Source: Streptomyces iconiensis (GTDB lineage: Bacteria; Actinomycetota; Actinomycetes; Streptomycetales; Streptomycetaceae). From it: a stretch of 64,000 nt of DNA. Position 1 is the stretch's first letter, and each line of letters begins with the position of its first letter. The stretch spans positions 1 to 64,000 of the forward strand of contig NZ_JANCPR020000001.1 of assembly GCF_028657195.3 (NCBI RefSeq), read 5' to 3'. The translations under genes were made by a program, and so were the position numbers. The notes beneath the pieces are model-generated. The model was not told the origin of the DNA. It searched no databases and saw only the letters and a program-made list of their open reading frames with translations. Shown here piece after piece: positions 45,675 to 54,475 of the stretch.

Positions 45675-46749
45675 CGCTGCCGTCCGGGCCGCTCTGGCCA
45701 GGACCGCCGCTCCTGCCACCGGTGAAGGTGTCGCGGAGCTTGCCGCCCAGGTCTCCCGCGCCGCCCGCGATGTCGCGGACGAGGCCCATCAGCGGGTCCT
45801 TGCTGTTCTTCATGGAGTCGGTGTAGTGGCTGGCCGACTGGCGGAAGGAGTCCGCGACCGAGGTCTCCTTGTCGTCCTCACGCTTCTCGTAGTGGCCGTC
45901 CATGATGCGCTGGTAGTCGCGGCTGGCCTCCCACTTCTTCAGCTCGGCCGCACGCACCGTGGTGAAGGGGTGGCTGCGCGGCAGCACGTTCATGATCTTC
46001 AGGACGGAGTCCCGCAGATCGCCGCCCGCCTCGTACTCCTCGGCCTGCGCCAGGAACGAGTCGACGTTCATCTCGTGCAGGTGGTTGCCGCCCGCCAGCT
46101 TCATCAGGCCGCGCATGGACGCCTGGAGGTCCTGGCCCACCAGCAGACCCGCACGGTCGGCTGAGAGTTCGGACTTGCGGAACCATTCGCGCAGAGCGGT
46201 CACGATCGCCAGGATCGCGACGTTGCCGAGCGGGATCCAGGCGACCTTGAGAGCGAGGTTGGTCAGGAACAGCAATATCGTCCGGTAGACGGCGTGACCG
46301 GAGAGCGCGTGCCCTGCCTCGTGCCCGATGACCGCCCGCATCTCCTCCTCGTCCAGCAGCTCGACGAGCCCGGTCGACACGACGATGATCGGCTCGTCGA
46401 GACCGATGCACATCGCGTTGGGCTGCGGGTCCTGATTGACGTACATCGGCGGGACCTTCTCCAGGTCCAGGATGTAACAGGCGTCCCTCAGCATCGAGTT
46501 GAGGTGGGCGAACTGCTGATCGCTGACCCGTACCGAGTCGGAGAGGAAGAGCAGCCGCAGGCTGCGCTCAGGAAGCAGCCCGCTCAGTGCCTTGAAGACC
46601 GTGTCGAACCCGCTCAGCTTGCGCAGCGCGACGAGCGCCGAGCGGTCGGCCGGGTGTTCGTATGCGCGGGAAGAGATCCCGGGAAAGCGCCGCCTGTCGC
46701 GGCCGGGCAGGCGCTCCGTGCCGCCTGTGCCGTCTGTGGCATCTACCAT
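45637..46749 (-). CDS. M48-family membrane metalloprotease
   Basis: The 370-residue protease has the zinc site HEAGH (residues 143-147) with third-ligand motif SELSADRAG (Glu194), as in HtpX/Ste24-like peptidases. Two hydrophobic stretches flank the active site (about 155-188), indicating a membrane enzyme. The C-terminus has a Gly/Ser tail. It probably degrades misfolded membrane proteins. The promoter has a nested palindrome (46761-46792) and the ATG is close to the -10. Confidence 0.9.
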   Translation of the reverse strand: MVDATDGTGGTERLPGRDRRRFPGISSRAYEHPADRSALVALRKLSGFDTVFKALSGLLPERSLRLLFLSDSVRVSDQQFAHLNSMLRDACYILDLEKVPPMYVNQDPQPNAMCIGLDEPIIVVSTGLVELLDEEEMRAVIGHEAGHALSGHAVYRTILLFLTNLALKVAWIPLGNVAILAIVTALREWFRKSELSADRAGLLVGQDLQASMRGLMKLAGGNHLHEMNVDSFLAQAEEYEAGGDLRDSVLKIMNVLPRSHPFTTVRAAELKKWEASRDYQRIMDGHYEKREDDKETSVADSFRQSASHYTDSMKNSKDPLMGLVRDIAGGAGDLGGKLRDTFTGGRSGGPGQSGPDGSANGKDDPGSAER

Positions 46750-46753
46750 CGTG

Positions 46754-46792
46754 GTTATCCCCCTCTACGGCTGGACTGTCCAGACTAGAGGG
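46754..46792 (-). promoter_or_regulatory. M48 protease promoter with nested palindrome
   Basis: On the minus strand TGGACA (46782-46777) and GATAAC (46759-46754) are 17 bp apart, and the ATG is 4 nt past the -10. CTGGAC (46771-46776) and GTCCAG (46778-46783) form a perfect 13-bp palindrome around one T over the -35. CCCTCTA (46761-46767) and TAGAGGG (46786-46792) flank it. Confidence 0.5.
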
Positions 46793-46988
46793 TGGACGCC
46801 GGAACGGGTCCGTCCGTTGCGTGACCGTGAAAGGCGCGGGACGGACCGGGGATGCGCCGGAGACCTGAGTCGGGGTGAGCGACCCCGGGGCACACGCTTA
46901 CGATGTGCCTGAACAGCCGTGTGCCGCACAGTCCACTCGTGCCGCACAAGCCCACTGTCCGCGCCTCACGGGATAGGTCCTGCCGACG

Positions 46989-47150
46989 ATGACTCTGCCC
47001 AGCACCGCACATGACGCCCTGCTGACCCTCGCCTCCGGTGAGCACAGCGAGCGGCACGAGAGCCTCAGCCCGTTCGTCGTGGGCGGTGGCGCGCTGCTCG
47101 CCCTCTTTCTGCTCCTGTGGATCACGACCCGCTTCAACCGGGACCGCTGA
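46989..47150 (+). CDS. Small single-pass membrane protein (53 residues)
   Basis: The frame runs from ATG 46989 to TGA 47150 and encodes MTLPSTAHDALLTL followed by SGEHSERHESLSPF. A clear hydrophobic segment (about residues 29-46, VVGGGALLALFLLLWITT) and a basic end FNRDR complete it. The codon bias is GC-rich at third positions. It lies just upstream of nadD. The topology is likely N-out with the basic tail inside. Function unknown. Confidence 0.75.
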   Translation: MTLPSTAHDALLTLASGEHSERHESLSPFVVGGGALLALFLLLWITTRFNRDR

Positions 47151-47204
47151 GCCACCCGGCCACGCGCCGCCCGGTCACCTGGACAGAGGATAGGGTCCGC
47201 ACGC

Positions 47205-47849
47205 ATGGGAGAGAACGGCGAGGGCGGAACGCCCGCCACAGGTAAACGGCGGCTCGGTGTGATGGGTGGAACGTTCGACCCCATCCACCACGGCCACCTG
47301 GTGGCAGCGAGCGAGGTCGCGGCGCGCTTCCACCTGGACGAGGTCGTGTTCGTACCCGCGGGGCAGCCATGGCAGAAGAGCCACCAGACGGTGTCGCCCC
47401 CCGAGGACCGCTATCTGATGACGGTCATCGCGACCGCTTCGAACCCGCAGTTCTCGGTCAGCAGGATCGACATCGACCGCGGCGGCAAGACGTACACGAT
47501 AGACACGTTGCGTGAGCTGGCCGAGATGAACCCGGACACCGACCTCTTCTTCATCACCGGTGCCGACGCGCTCTCGCAGATCCTCAGCTGGCGCAACACC
47601 GAAGAACTGTTCTCGCTCGCCCACTTCATCGGCGTGACGAGGCCCGGCCACGCGCTCGCGGACCCCGGACTGCCGCAGGGCGGCGTCTCGCTGGTGGAGG
47701 TCCCCGCGCTGGCCATCTCCTCCACCGACTGCCGCGCACGGGTGGAGCGCGGCGATCCGGTCTGGTACCTGGTCCCCGACGGTGTCGTGCGGTACATCAG
47801 CAAGCGCGTGCTGTACCGGGGGGACCGAACAGAGGGGCCGCAGGTGTGA
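47205..47849 (+). CDS. nadD: Nicotinate-nucleotide adenylyltransferase
   Basis: This 214-residue nucleotidylyltransferase of NAD synthesis has the loop [12 protein letters not shown] (about residues 21-32) and the ISSTDCR motif near residue 173. An ATG at 47205 with TAGGGT 8 nt upstream suggests a possible leaderless start. Its stop overlaps the GTG of the next gene (GTGA). Confidence 0.96.
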   Translation: MGENGEGGTPATGKRRLGVMGGTFDPIHHGHLVAASEVAARFHLDEVVFVPAGQPWQKSHQTVSPPEDRYLMTVIATASNPQFSVSRIDIDRGGKTYTIDTLRELAEMNPDTDLFFITGADALSQILSWRNTEELFSLAHFIGVTRPGHALADPGLPQGGVSLVEVPALAISSTDCRARVERGDPVWYLVPDGVVRYISKRVLYRGDRTEGPQV

Positions 47850-49717
47850 ACGACGGCTACGGACACGACCCGTACGGACAGCAGCCCGAGATCATCGGCT
47901 ACGACGAGTACGGCAGGCCCGTCTACCGGCAGGAGGCGGCGCAGGGCGGACAGGAATACCCCGGCCGGCAGCACTACGCGGGCCAGGGCTACCCCGCGCA
48001 GGGGTACGCGCCGCAGGACCCGTACGCCGCCCCCGGCAGCTACGACCCCGCCGCCCCCGGCTCCTACGACCCCGTCACCCCCGGCGCCTACGACCCGTAC
48101 GCGCAGCCCCAGCAGCCGCCGCAGGCCCCCGGTCAGCAGCAGCCTGGCTATGACCCGTACGCGGGCCACCCCGGCCAGGCCCAGCCGGGACAGCAGGACC
48201 CGTACGGCCCGTACGACCCGTACGGCCAGGCGCCGGGACAGCAGACCGCCGGCCAACAGCAGGCCGCGCAGCAGCAGTCGGCCGCGCCGCAGCAGTCCAC
48301 GCAGCGACAGGAGTGGTTCCCGCAGCAGACCCCGCCCCCGCAGCAGGAGAGCTACGGGCAGCAGGAGCAGGGCGGACAGCCCGCCTACCAGGAGCGGGGG
48401 CAGGAGCAGGCGCAGCCCACCGTTCCCCGGCAGGCCGCTCGCGGGCCGGGGCAGGTCAGCGGCGAAGAGGAGTACCACACCGAGCAGTTCGCGTTCGTCG
48501 AGGAGCCCACGGACGACTCCGAGGACGTCATCGACTGGCTCAAGTTCTCCGAGAGCCGTACGGAGCGGCGCGAGGAGGCCAAGCGGCGCGGCAGGCACCG
48601 CATCGTCGCGCTCGTCGTCGCCCTCGTGCTCGTCGTGGCCGGCGGCGTCGGCTACCTCTGGTACGAGGGGATGCTGCCGGGACTCGGCGGCGCCAAGGAC
48701 AAGGGTCCGGCCGCCGCCGGCAAGCAGCGGGACGTGATCCTCGTGCATCTGCGCGAGGCGGGCGGTGGCAGCTCAACGGCGCTCCTGGTCGACAACGCGA
48801 GCGCCGGCCAGGGCAGCACCGTCCTGCTGCCGAACTCCCTCGCGGTCTCCACGGAGGACGGCACCACGACCACGCTCGGCAAGTCCGTCGAGGACCAGGG
48901 CGCCTCGCCCACCCGCGACGCCCTGGACACGCTGCTCGGCTCCGACATCAAGGGCACCTGGCGGCTGGACACCCCGTATCTGGAGAACCTGGTCGAGCTG
49001 GTCGGCGGCATCGCGCTGGACACCGACACGTCCGTGCCCGGCGCCAAGAAGAGCGACAAGCCGCAGGTCGAGCGGGGCGAGGCCCAGGACCTGGACGGCC
49101 GTGCCGCCGTCGCTTACGCCACCTACAGGGCCCAGGGCGAGCCGCAGGGCAAGCAGCTCGCGCGGTTCGGGCAGGTGATGCAGGCCGCGCTGAAGAAGCT
49201 GTCGGGCGAGCCGGCCGCCGCGACCAAGACCGTCGAGTCCCTCGGCCAGATCCCCGACCCCTCACTCTCCGAGTCCCAGCTCGGCGCCTCGCTGGCCAAG
49301 CTGGCGGAGCGCGCCAAGGGCGGCGACTACCGCACCCAGGTGCTTCCCGTGCGCGCGAACGGCACCCTCAGCCGCCAGGCGGGCGAGGCCGTGGTCGAGA
49401 AGGTGCTCGGCGGCACCGTCAAGAACTCCGACCCCGAAGCCGCACTCCGCGTGAGCCTCAAGAACGGCACGGGCAAGCGCGGCATGGACAACGCCGCGTC
49501 CGCCGCGCTGGTCAACGGCGGCTACACGGTCGCCAAGGGCGGCGCTTCCGCCACCCGGCCCACCTCGCTGGTGACGTACGCCAAGCCGGAGCAGAAGGCC
49601 AAGGCCGAGGAGGTCGCCAAGACCCTCGGACTGCGGGGCACCTCCGTCCGCAAGGCCAAGGGCTCCGCGAACGCGGATGTCACCGTGCTGCTCGGCGGCG
49701 ACTACAAGGCCGGCTGA
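47846..49717 (+). CDS. LCP/LytR_C-like membrane protein with degenerate catalytic region
   Basis: The 623-residue protein starts with about 165 residues of Tyr/Pro/Gln/Gly repeats (DPYG, APGSYDP). A charged region, one membrane segment (about 252-272), an LCP-like domain (about 290-450) and a C-terminal LytR_C domain (about 535-620) follow. The LCP domain keeps its layout but lacks the usual SIPRDT motif (here LLPNSL) and the arginine cluster (here [15 protein letters not shown]). Glycopolymer transfer is therefore doubtful. It overlaps nadD by 4 bp and may be a structural or sensory derivative. Confidence 0.8.
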   Translation: MNDGYGHDPYGQQPEIIGYDEYGRPVYRQEAAQGGQEYPGRQHYAGQGYPAQGYAPQDPYAAPGSYDPAAPGSYDPVTPGAYDPYAQPQQPPQAPGQQQPGYDPYAGHPGQAQPGQQDPYGPYDPYGQAPGQQTAGQQQAAQQQSAAPQQSTQRQEWFPQQTPPPQQESYGQQEQGGQPAYQERGQEQAQPTVPRQAARGPGQVSGEEEYHTEQFAFVEEPTDDSEDVIDWLKFSESRTERREEAKRRGRHRIVALVVALVLVVAGGVGYLWYEGMLPGLGGAKDKGPAAAGKQRDVILVHLREAGGGSSTALLVDNASAGQGSTVLLPNSLAVSTEDGTTTTLGKSVEDQGASPTRDALDTLLGSDIKGTWRLDTPYLENLVELVGGIALDTDTSVPGAKKSDKPQVERGEAQDLDGRAAVAYATYRAQGEPQGKQLARFGQVMQAALKKLSGEPAAATKTVESLGQIPDPSLSESQLGASLAKLAERAKGGDYRTQVLPVRANGTLSRQAGEAVVEKVLGGTVKNSDPEAALRVSLKNGTGKRGMDNAASAALVNGGYTVAKGGASATRPTSLVTYAKPEQKAKAEEVAKTLGLRGTSVRKAKGSANADVTVLLGGDYKAG

Positions 49718-49791
49718 TCATCGCTGATCACCGCTGGTCGCTTCGGACGGCGAGCCCGTCCAGGCCGCAGGTCACAGGCACGACCCGCCGC

Positions 49792-49815
49792 GGCCCCGCT
49801 CCCCGGGGCGGGGCC
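49792..49815 (+). terminator. Hairpin after the LCP-like gene
   Basis: GGCCCCGC (49792-49799) pairs with GCGGGGCC (49808-49815) around an 8-nt loop. A second GC stem follows. There is no T-tract. Confidence 0.5.
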
Positions 49816-49947
49816 GGCCGGGAGAGCCGGCGGGGACCGGCCGGGCACCTGAGGCGGAGGCTTTCCGCGCGGGACCGGCGCGGGAAGCGGCCGTGAGACC
49901 CTTGAACCTGATACGTACACGCCGTTCCCGACCCGAAAGCATCGCCT

Positions 49948-50376
49948 GTGACCGCCACGGACCGTTCAACCGAGCTGATCAACGCCGCCGCTCAGGCCGC
50001 CGCTGACAAGCTCGCGCACGACATCGTCGCCTACGACGTCAGCGATGTCCTCGCCATCACCGACGCCTTCCTCCTCGCCTCGGCACCCAATGACCGCCAG
50101 GTCAAGGGCATCGTCGACGGGATCGAGGAGCACCTGCTCAAGGAGCTGGGCGCCAAGCCCACGCGCCGCGAGGGTGAGCGCGACGGCCGCTGGGTGCTGC
50201 TCGACTACATCGACATCGTCGTCCACGTTCAGCACAGCGAGGAGCGCGTCTTCTACGCCCTGGAGCGGCTGTGGAAGGACTGCCCCGAGCTCGACCTGCC
50301 CGAAGAGGCGAAGGCCACCCGCGGCAAGGGGGCCGAACACGCGCGGGAGAGCGAGCTGGACGGAGAGCTGAACTGA
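49948..50376 (+). CDS. rsfS: Ribosomal silencing factor RsfS
   Basis: The 142-residue protein has the RsfS/Iojap fold with AYDVSDVLAITDAFLLASAPNDRQV, GERDGRWVLLDYIDIVVHVQ and HSEERVFYALERLW. It blocks 30S-50S joining by binding L14 under slow growth. It sits after nadD as in many bacteria. Its TGA overlaps a CTG start for the next gene. Confidence 0.95.
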   Translation: MTATDRSTELINAAAQAAADKLAHDIVAYDVSDVLAITDAFLLASAPNDRQVKGIVDGIEEHLLKELGAKPTRREGERDGRWVLLDYIDIVVHVQHSEERVFYALERLWKDCPELDLPEEAKATRGKGAEHARESELDGELN

Positions 50377-51029
50377 ACGGGAACACGGAAGCGGTCAAGG
50401 GCCGCAAGATCGTCCTGTGGCGCCACGGGCAGACCGCGTGGAACCTGGAGCGCCGCTTCCAGGGCACGACGGACATCGCGCTCACCGACGAGGGCCTCGC
50501 GCAGGCACGCCGCGCCGCCCGGCTGCTCGCGGCGCTGAGGCCGGACGCGATCATCGCCTCCGACCTCCAGCGCACGACGGCGACGGCGGCGGAGCTGGCC
50601 GCGCTCACGGGGCTCGACGTCGCGCACGACGAGTCGCTGCGCGAGACCTACGCGGGTGCCTGGCAGGGCCTCACCCACGAGAGGATCGTCGAGCTGTACG
50701 GCGACGAGTACGCCGCGTGGAAGCGGGGCGAGCCCGTGCGGCGCGGCGGCGGTGAGCTGGAGACCGAGGTGGCCGACCGGGCCGCTCCGGTCGTCGAGCG
50801 CAGCGTGGACAAGCTGCCCGACGGCGGCACGCTCGTCGTCGTCAGCCACGGCGGCACCATCCGCACCACCATCGGTCGGCTGATCGGACTCGCGCCGCAC
50901 ACCTGGGAGGCGCTGGGCGGGCTCTCGAACTGCTGCTGGTCCGTCCTGGGAGAGACACAGCGCGGCTGGCGGCTCCTGGAGCACAACGCGGGCAGCCTGC
51001 CCGAGCCCGTGCTCGGCGACGACGACTGA
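50373..51029 (+). CDS. Histidine phosphatase family protein, probable CTG start
   Basis: The 218-residue protein belongs to the phosphoglycerate-mutase-like phosphatases: IVLWRHGQTAWN with the catalytic RHG, ETYAGAWQGLTHE and VVVSHGGTIRTTIG with the second His. The best start is CTG 50373. It overlaps the rsfS stop as CTGA, has GGAGAG 5 nt upstream, and no ATG, GTG or TTG lies in frame between the GTG at 50271 (which would overlap rsfS by about 100 bp) and the motif. The substrate is unknown; family members act on phosphoglycerate, glucosyl-3-phosphoglycerate and other phosphoesters. Confidence 0.9.
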   Translation: MNGNTEAVKGRKIVLWRHGQTAWNLERRFQGTTDIALTDEGLAQARRAARLLAALRPDAIIASDLQRTTATAAELAALTGLDVAHDESLRETYAGAWQGLTHERIVELYGDEYAAWKRGEPVRRGGGELETEVADRAAPVVERSVDKLPDGGTLVVVSHGGTIRTTIGRLIGLAPHTWEALGGLSNCCWSVLGETQRGWRLLEHNAGSLPEPVLGDDD

Positions 51030-51065
51030 CGGGCGACTGAGGGACGGCTGAGGCGCGGGACCGAT

Positions 51066-51095
51066 TTCTCATTCCGCCTGGTCGCCGGTTAAGCT
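51066..51095 (+). promoter_or_regulatory. Possible promoter of tRNA-Ala copy 1
   Basis: TTCTCA (51066-51071) and TAAGCT (51090-51095) are separated by 18 bp, about 35 bp before the tRNA. The -35 is weak. Confidence 0.3.
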
Positions 51096-51130
51096 TCTTC
51101 TCGTTCGCGGCGCTCCGGCGCCCGGGCCCC

Positions 51131-51203
<73 letters not shown>

Positions 51204-51204
51204 C

Positions 51205-51264
51205 GGAGGCGAGAGGCGAGTTGTGTCCGCAGGTGTGCGGAGCGGCTCGCCTCCGTTGTTTTTG
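51205..51264 (+). terminator. Terminator after tRNA-Ala copy 1
   Basis: GGAGGCGAG (51205-51213) pairs with CTCGCCTCC (51246-51254), followed by GTTGTTTTTG. A nested TCCGC/GCGGA stem extends it. This looks like a rho-independent terminator. Confidence 0.8.
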
Positions 51265-51326
51265 CGTGGCTTCGCCCCGCGTTCGTGGGGGCTTCGCCAC
51301 CCACACCCCCCTTGCTGTGGCTGGGG
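51265..51326 (+). repeat. Palindromic segment shared by both tRNA loci
   Basis: The sequence downstream of the terminator, with GCGTGGCTTCGCC-type hairpins and GTGGGGGCTTCGCCACCCAC, is nearly the same at 56559-56620 after tRNA copy 2. Together with the tRNA and terminator it makes a direct repeat of about 200 bp. Confidence 0.8.
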
Positions 51327-51492
51327 TTCGTTGTCGAGTCTCCCCGTGGTTCGGGTCCGTGTCGGGTCTCCTCGCGGTCCGAGTCCGTGCCGAGTCTTCT
51401 CGCGGGCCGGGTTCGTTGTCGGGTCTTCTCGCGGGCCGGGTTCGTTGTTGGGCCTTCCCGTGGTTCGGGTTCGTTGTCGGCTGTTTCCGTGG
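51327..51492. repeat. Degenerate 28-29-bp tandem repeats
   Basis: Six units of 28-29 bp share the pattern TTCGTTGTCGGGTCT then C/T-rich, then CGCGGGCCGGG. Unit starts are about 51327, 51356, 51384, 51412, 51441 and 51470. There are no spacers, so it is not a CRISPR array. A related but weaker pattern follows tRNA copy 2. Its function is unknown. Confidence 0.8.
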
Positions 51493-51538
51493 TGGCCGGG
51501 GCGTGGTGACTCTTCTGGGGGCCGGTGGCGTGGTGGCT
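51493..51538. other. Remaining gap before the XRE gene
   Basis: This GC-rich tail of the repeat block contains GGTGGCGTGGTGGCTC words. Nothing recognisable is present. Confidence 0.3.
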
Positions 51539-52567
51539 CTACTCGCCGCCGGGCCCGGGGGTCGGCTCGGGGGGTGGGATCTGGGTTGTGGCTCGGTGTC
51601 CGTTGCCGTTTCCGGTGTGCAGGTGTGCGGTGCGCAGCATGGTGGAGCGTATGTAGGACAGCGGGCGTGCGTGCACCGGGCAGCCGATCACCGGGTCCTC
51701 GATCTCCCGCAGCCGCGCCGTCCGGCTCTCGGTCTCCGTGTCGTGGGGCGAGTAGACGACGATCCGGGTCTCGGGGGCGCCGCTGATCTCCAACGAGGTG
51801 GAGGTCAGCCGCAGTTCACCGACCGAAGCGTGCTGCACCAGCTTCACGCGTGCGCCGGTTGGGGAGACATCGCCGCTGCGCCACAGTGCGGAGAACTCGC
51901 CGCTCGCCGCGCACAGCTCGTCGACGAAGCCCTCCCAGGCCGGCTCGCCCACATGCCGGCCGTAGGTGCCGCGCAGCGTGGCCACCAGGAGGGGCAGTTC
52001 CTCCTTCCGGTTCAGGATCGCGCAGCAGCACGGCCGCATCGTCACGAACAGCTGCCACAGCACGTTCCGTTCGGGCCCTCCGACGATGTCCAGGACCGGA
52101 AAGATGTGGCGGTAGGCGGAGTTGGCTGCCAGTACGTCGTACCGGCCGTTGTAGACCACGGCGGGCAGTGGGTCCATCGACTCGATGATGCGGTGCACCT
52201 CGGGGTCGATCTCCTCGGCTGTGCGCTCCCGTTCGGGAACGTAGGGCACCTCGGCCAGGTGGTACAGATGCTCGCGCTCGGTCTGGTCCAGCCGCAGCGT
52301 GCGGGCCACGGCGTCCAGCACCTGCACGCTGGCGTTGATCGGTCTGCCCTGTTCCAGCCACGTGTACCAGGTCACGCCCACACCGGAGAGCTGCGCGACC
52401 TCCTCGCGGCGCAGGCCAGGGGTGCGGCGCCGCAGGCCCGGTGGCATGCCGACGTCGGCGGGGGAGACCCGTGCACGGCGGGTGCGCAGGAAGGCGGACA
52501 GCGCGGGGCGCCGTCGGCGCGACGCCGCTTCCGCTCGGCTCTCGGCGATCGTGGTCACACCCTCCAT
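51539..52567 (-). CDS. XRE-family regulator with MmyB-like ligand domain
   Basis: The 342-residue protein has an N-terminal helix-turn-helix (RRTPGLRREEVAQLSGVGVTWYTWLEQGR, about residues 47-75). A MmyB-type sensor domain follows (YNGRYDVLAANSAYRHIFP, NVLWQLF, HDTETESRTARLREIED). This family is common in actinobacteria, often next to a transporter or dehydrogenase it controls. It is divergent from the MFS gene, with 93 bp between the start codons, so it probably regulates that exporter. The Pro/Gly-rich last about 25 residues are a short tail. Confidence 0.88.
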   Translation of the reverse strand: MEGVTTIAESRAEAASRRRRPALSAFLRTRRARVSPADVGMPPGLRRRTPGLRREEVAQLSGVGVTWYTWLEQGRPINASVQVLDAVARTLRLDQTEREHLYHLAEVPYVPERERTAEEIDPEVHRIIESMDPLPAVVYNGRYDVLAANSAYRHIFPVLDIVGGPERNVLWQLFVTMRPCCCAILNRKEELPLLVATLRGTYGRHVGEPAWEGFVDELCAASGEFSALWRSGDVSPTGARVKLVQHASVGELRLTSTSLEISGAPETRIVVYSPHDTETESRTARLREIEDPVIGCPVHARPLSYIRSTMLRTAHLHTGNGNGHRATTQIPPPEPTPGPGGE

Positions 52568-52587
52568 GGTCGGGGCAGCCGCCAGAA

Positions 52588-52615
52588 GCTGCCAGGTGCT
52601 GTCAGTACCAGCATC
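52588..52615. promoter_or_regulatory. Candidate operator between the XRE and MFS genes
   Basis: GCTGCCAG (52588-52595) and GCTGTCAG (52598-52605) are direct repeats with a 10-bp period, one helical turn. They are followed by CCAGCATCAGC, which inverts the same core. This fits a site for the divergent XRE regulator. Confidence 0.4.
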
Positions 52616-52660
52616 AGCGGGCTCTCATAAGTCCGTGCGCCCGGCCCGCAGGCTCGGCGC

Positions 52661-54208
52661 ATGACCACAGCCTCTTCGTCCTCCACCGCGCAGGACACCC
52701 CCTCGTTCCGTTCCCCTCCGCCAACTCCCGTGCTCAGTAAAGACGACGGCACTGACAATCCGGCCGCCGCCGGGGCCCATGTGCGGCGCGTGCCCCGGCC
52801 GGGGTGGCTGCTTGTCATCGTGCTGACGGGCCAGTTCATGTCGCTGCTGGACACCTTCATCGTGAATGTCGCGGCTCCCGAACTCCGGGCCGACCTGCAC
52901 ATCTCGGGCTCCGGGCTCCAGTTGGTCGTTGCCGGCTACTCCATCGCGTACGCCGTACTGCTGATCACAGGTGCCCGGCTGGGCGGACTGCTGGGCCACT
53001 CACGGGCTTTCCTCTGCGGGCTCGTCGTGTTCACCGGCGCCTCCCTGGCCTGCGGTCTGGCGTCCAGCGGCGGCCAGTTGACCGCCTTCCGGCTGGTGCA
53101 GGGCGCCGGGGCCGCGATGATGCTGCCGCAGGTCCTCAGCCTCATACAGCGCACGTTCACCGGTACGTCCAGGAGCCGCGCGCTCGGCGCGTACGCCGCT
53201 GTTCTCGGTGTGGGAGCAGCGGCGGGGCAGATTCTGGGCGGGGTACTGGTGGACGCGGACCTGTTCGGCTGGGGCTGGCGGCCGGTGTTCCTGATCAACG
53301 TCCCCGTAGGAGTGCTGTTGCTGGCTGTCGGCCCCTGGCTGATGGCCGCCCGGTACGACGGCCCTGACGAGGGGGCACGCCGTTCGCTCGACCTTTCGGG
53401 GCTGGTGCTGCTCGCCGCGGCGGTCCTGTTGTTCACCGTTCCCGTGGTGCTCGGGCGCGAACAGGGCTGGCCGGTATGGGGATGGGTCTCACTCGGCCTG
53501 TGCGCCGCGCTCTTCGCCCTGTTCGCGTGGTACGAGACACGGCTCGCGCGGCGCGGGGGCAGCCCGTTGATCTCGCCGCGTGTGTTGCGGGCGCCTGGTG
53601 TGCCGGTGGCCGTCTTCCGCATCTGCTGCATGATGGCCGTCAACTCGGGGTTCTTCTTCGTGCTGATGCTCCACTTCCAGGAGGGGCTGGGCCAGAGCGC
53701 GCTGCGTGCGGGGCTCACGCTGATCCCGACCGCCGTGGCCTTCGCCGTCACCGGAACGACCTGGCGCATGCTGCCGGCCACCTGGCATCCCGCGCTGTCG
53801 GCGACCGGTTTCCTCGTCGCCACCGGCGCCTTCCTGTGGCTGGGGGAACTGCTGTCCGGGCAAGGGGAGGGCGGACCGTGGCTCTACGTATGCCTGGCTT
53901 TCCTCGGTATGGGGCTCTCCCTTGCGTTCAACCCCGTTCTGACCCGGACGCTCGGGGGTATACGTCAGAGCGAAGCGGCCGACGCGAGTGGCCTGTTGGT
54001 CACCACGGCGCAGCTCGGACTGCTTCTTGGTGTGGCGGTTTTCGGAGCGCTCTTCCTGCAACGCGTGGACGGGGCGGCCCCTGCACCGGCGGCTTCCGCC
54101 GGTGCAGCCACGGCGACCTGCGCCGTCCTGGCGGCTGCGGCGCTGGCCGGAGGGCTCGTGGGACCGCTGAGCCGTGTGGTGCGCCGTGTACGGCGGGAGG
54201 ATCGCTGA
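52661..54208 (+). CDS. MFS transporter, DHA2-type (14 membrane segments)
   Basis: The 515-residue protein has a hydrophilic N-terminus of about 45 residues and about 14 membrane segments. The DHA2 signatures are LDTFIVNVAAPELRADLHISGSGLQLVVAGY and LVQGAGAAMMLPQVLSLI. It probably exports drugs or a metabolite. The divergent XRE regulator is the likely controller. It lies inside the tRNA-bounded segment and may be an accessory resistance gene. Confidence 0.9.
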   Translation: MTTASSSSTAQDTPSFRSPPPTPVLSKDDGTDNPAAAGAHVRRVPRPGWLLVIVLTGQFMSLLDTFIVNVAAPELRADLHISGSGLQLVVAGYSIAYAVLLITGARLGGLLGHSRAFLCGLVVFTGASLACGLASSGGQLTAFRLVQGAGAAMMLPQVLSLIQRTFTGTSRSRALGAYAAVLGVGAAAGQILGGVLVDADLFGWGWRPVFLINVPVGVLLLAVGPWLMAARYDGPDEGARRSLDLSGLVLLAAAVLLFTVPVVLGREQGWPVWGWVSLGLCAALFALFAWYETRLARRGGSPLISPRVLRAPGVPVAVFRICCMMAVNSGFFFVLMLHFQEGLGQSALRAGLTLIPTAVAFAVTGTTWRMLPATWHPALSATGFLVATGAFLWLGELLSGQGEGGPWLYVCLAFLGMGLSLAFNPVLTRTLGGIRQSEAADASGLLVTTAQLGLLLGVAVFGALFLQRVDGAAPAPAASAGAATATCAVLAAAALAGGLVGPLSRVVRRVRREDR

Positions 54209-54288
54209 CCGGGGCTCTGAGAGCGGGGCCGAACGTGGCAGAATCGACACGGCTGGAAGGGGGAAGGCCAAGGGGAGGGACGAGTGCG

Positions 54289-54468
54289 ATGTCGGCGACA
54301 GCCCTCAGCGACGACGACCAAGGGCTCGCACTCCAGCTGGAGCGTTCGCCGGCTTCGCCCGATTCCCTCCAGTGCCCGTCCTGTGGTTCATCGAACGTCG
54401 CCCAAGTGCTCGGTGACAATGGAGGAGTTTCCTACGTGTGCACGGCTTGTGGCCACATCTGGAGCTGA
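54289..54468 (+). CDS. Small zinc-ribbon-like protein
   Basis: The 59-residue protein MSATALSDDDQGLALQLERS carries CPSC (residues 29-32) and CTAC (51-54), spaced like a zinc ribbon, and ends in CGHIWS. AGGGGAGGGACG precedes the ATG. It is probably a nucleic-acid or protein-binding zinc protein. It lies 7 bp upstream of another Cys-rich small gene, so the two form a pair. Confidence 0.8.
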   Translation: MSATALSDDDQGLALQLERSPASPDSLQCPSCGSSNVAQVLGDNGGVSYVCTACGHIWS

Positions 54469-54475
54469 GTGAGCG

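Noticed and set aside
51327..51492. CRISPR array
   Set aside because: The units are contiguous with no spacers, and no cas gene is nearby.
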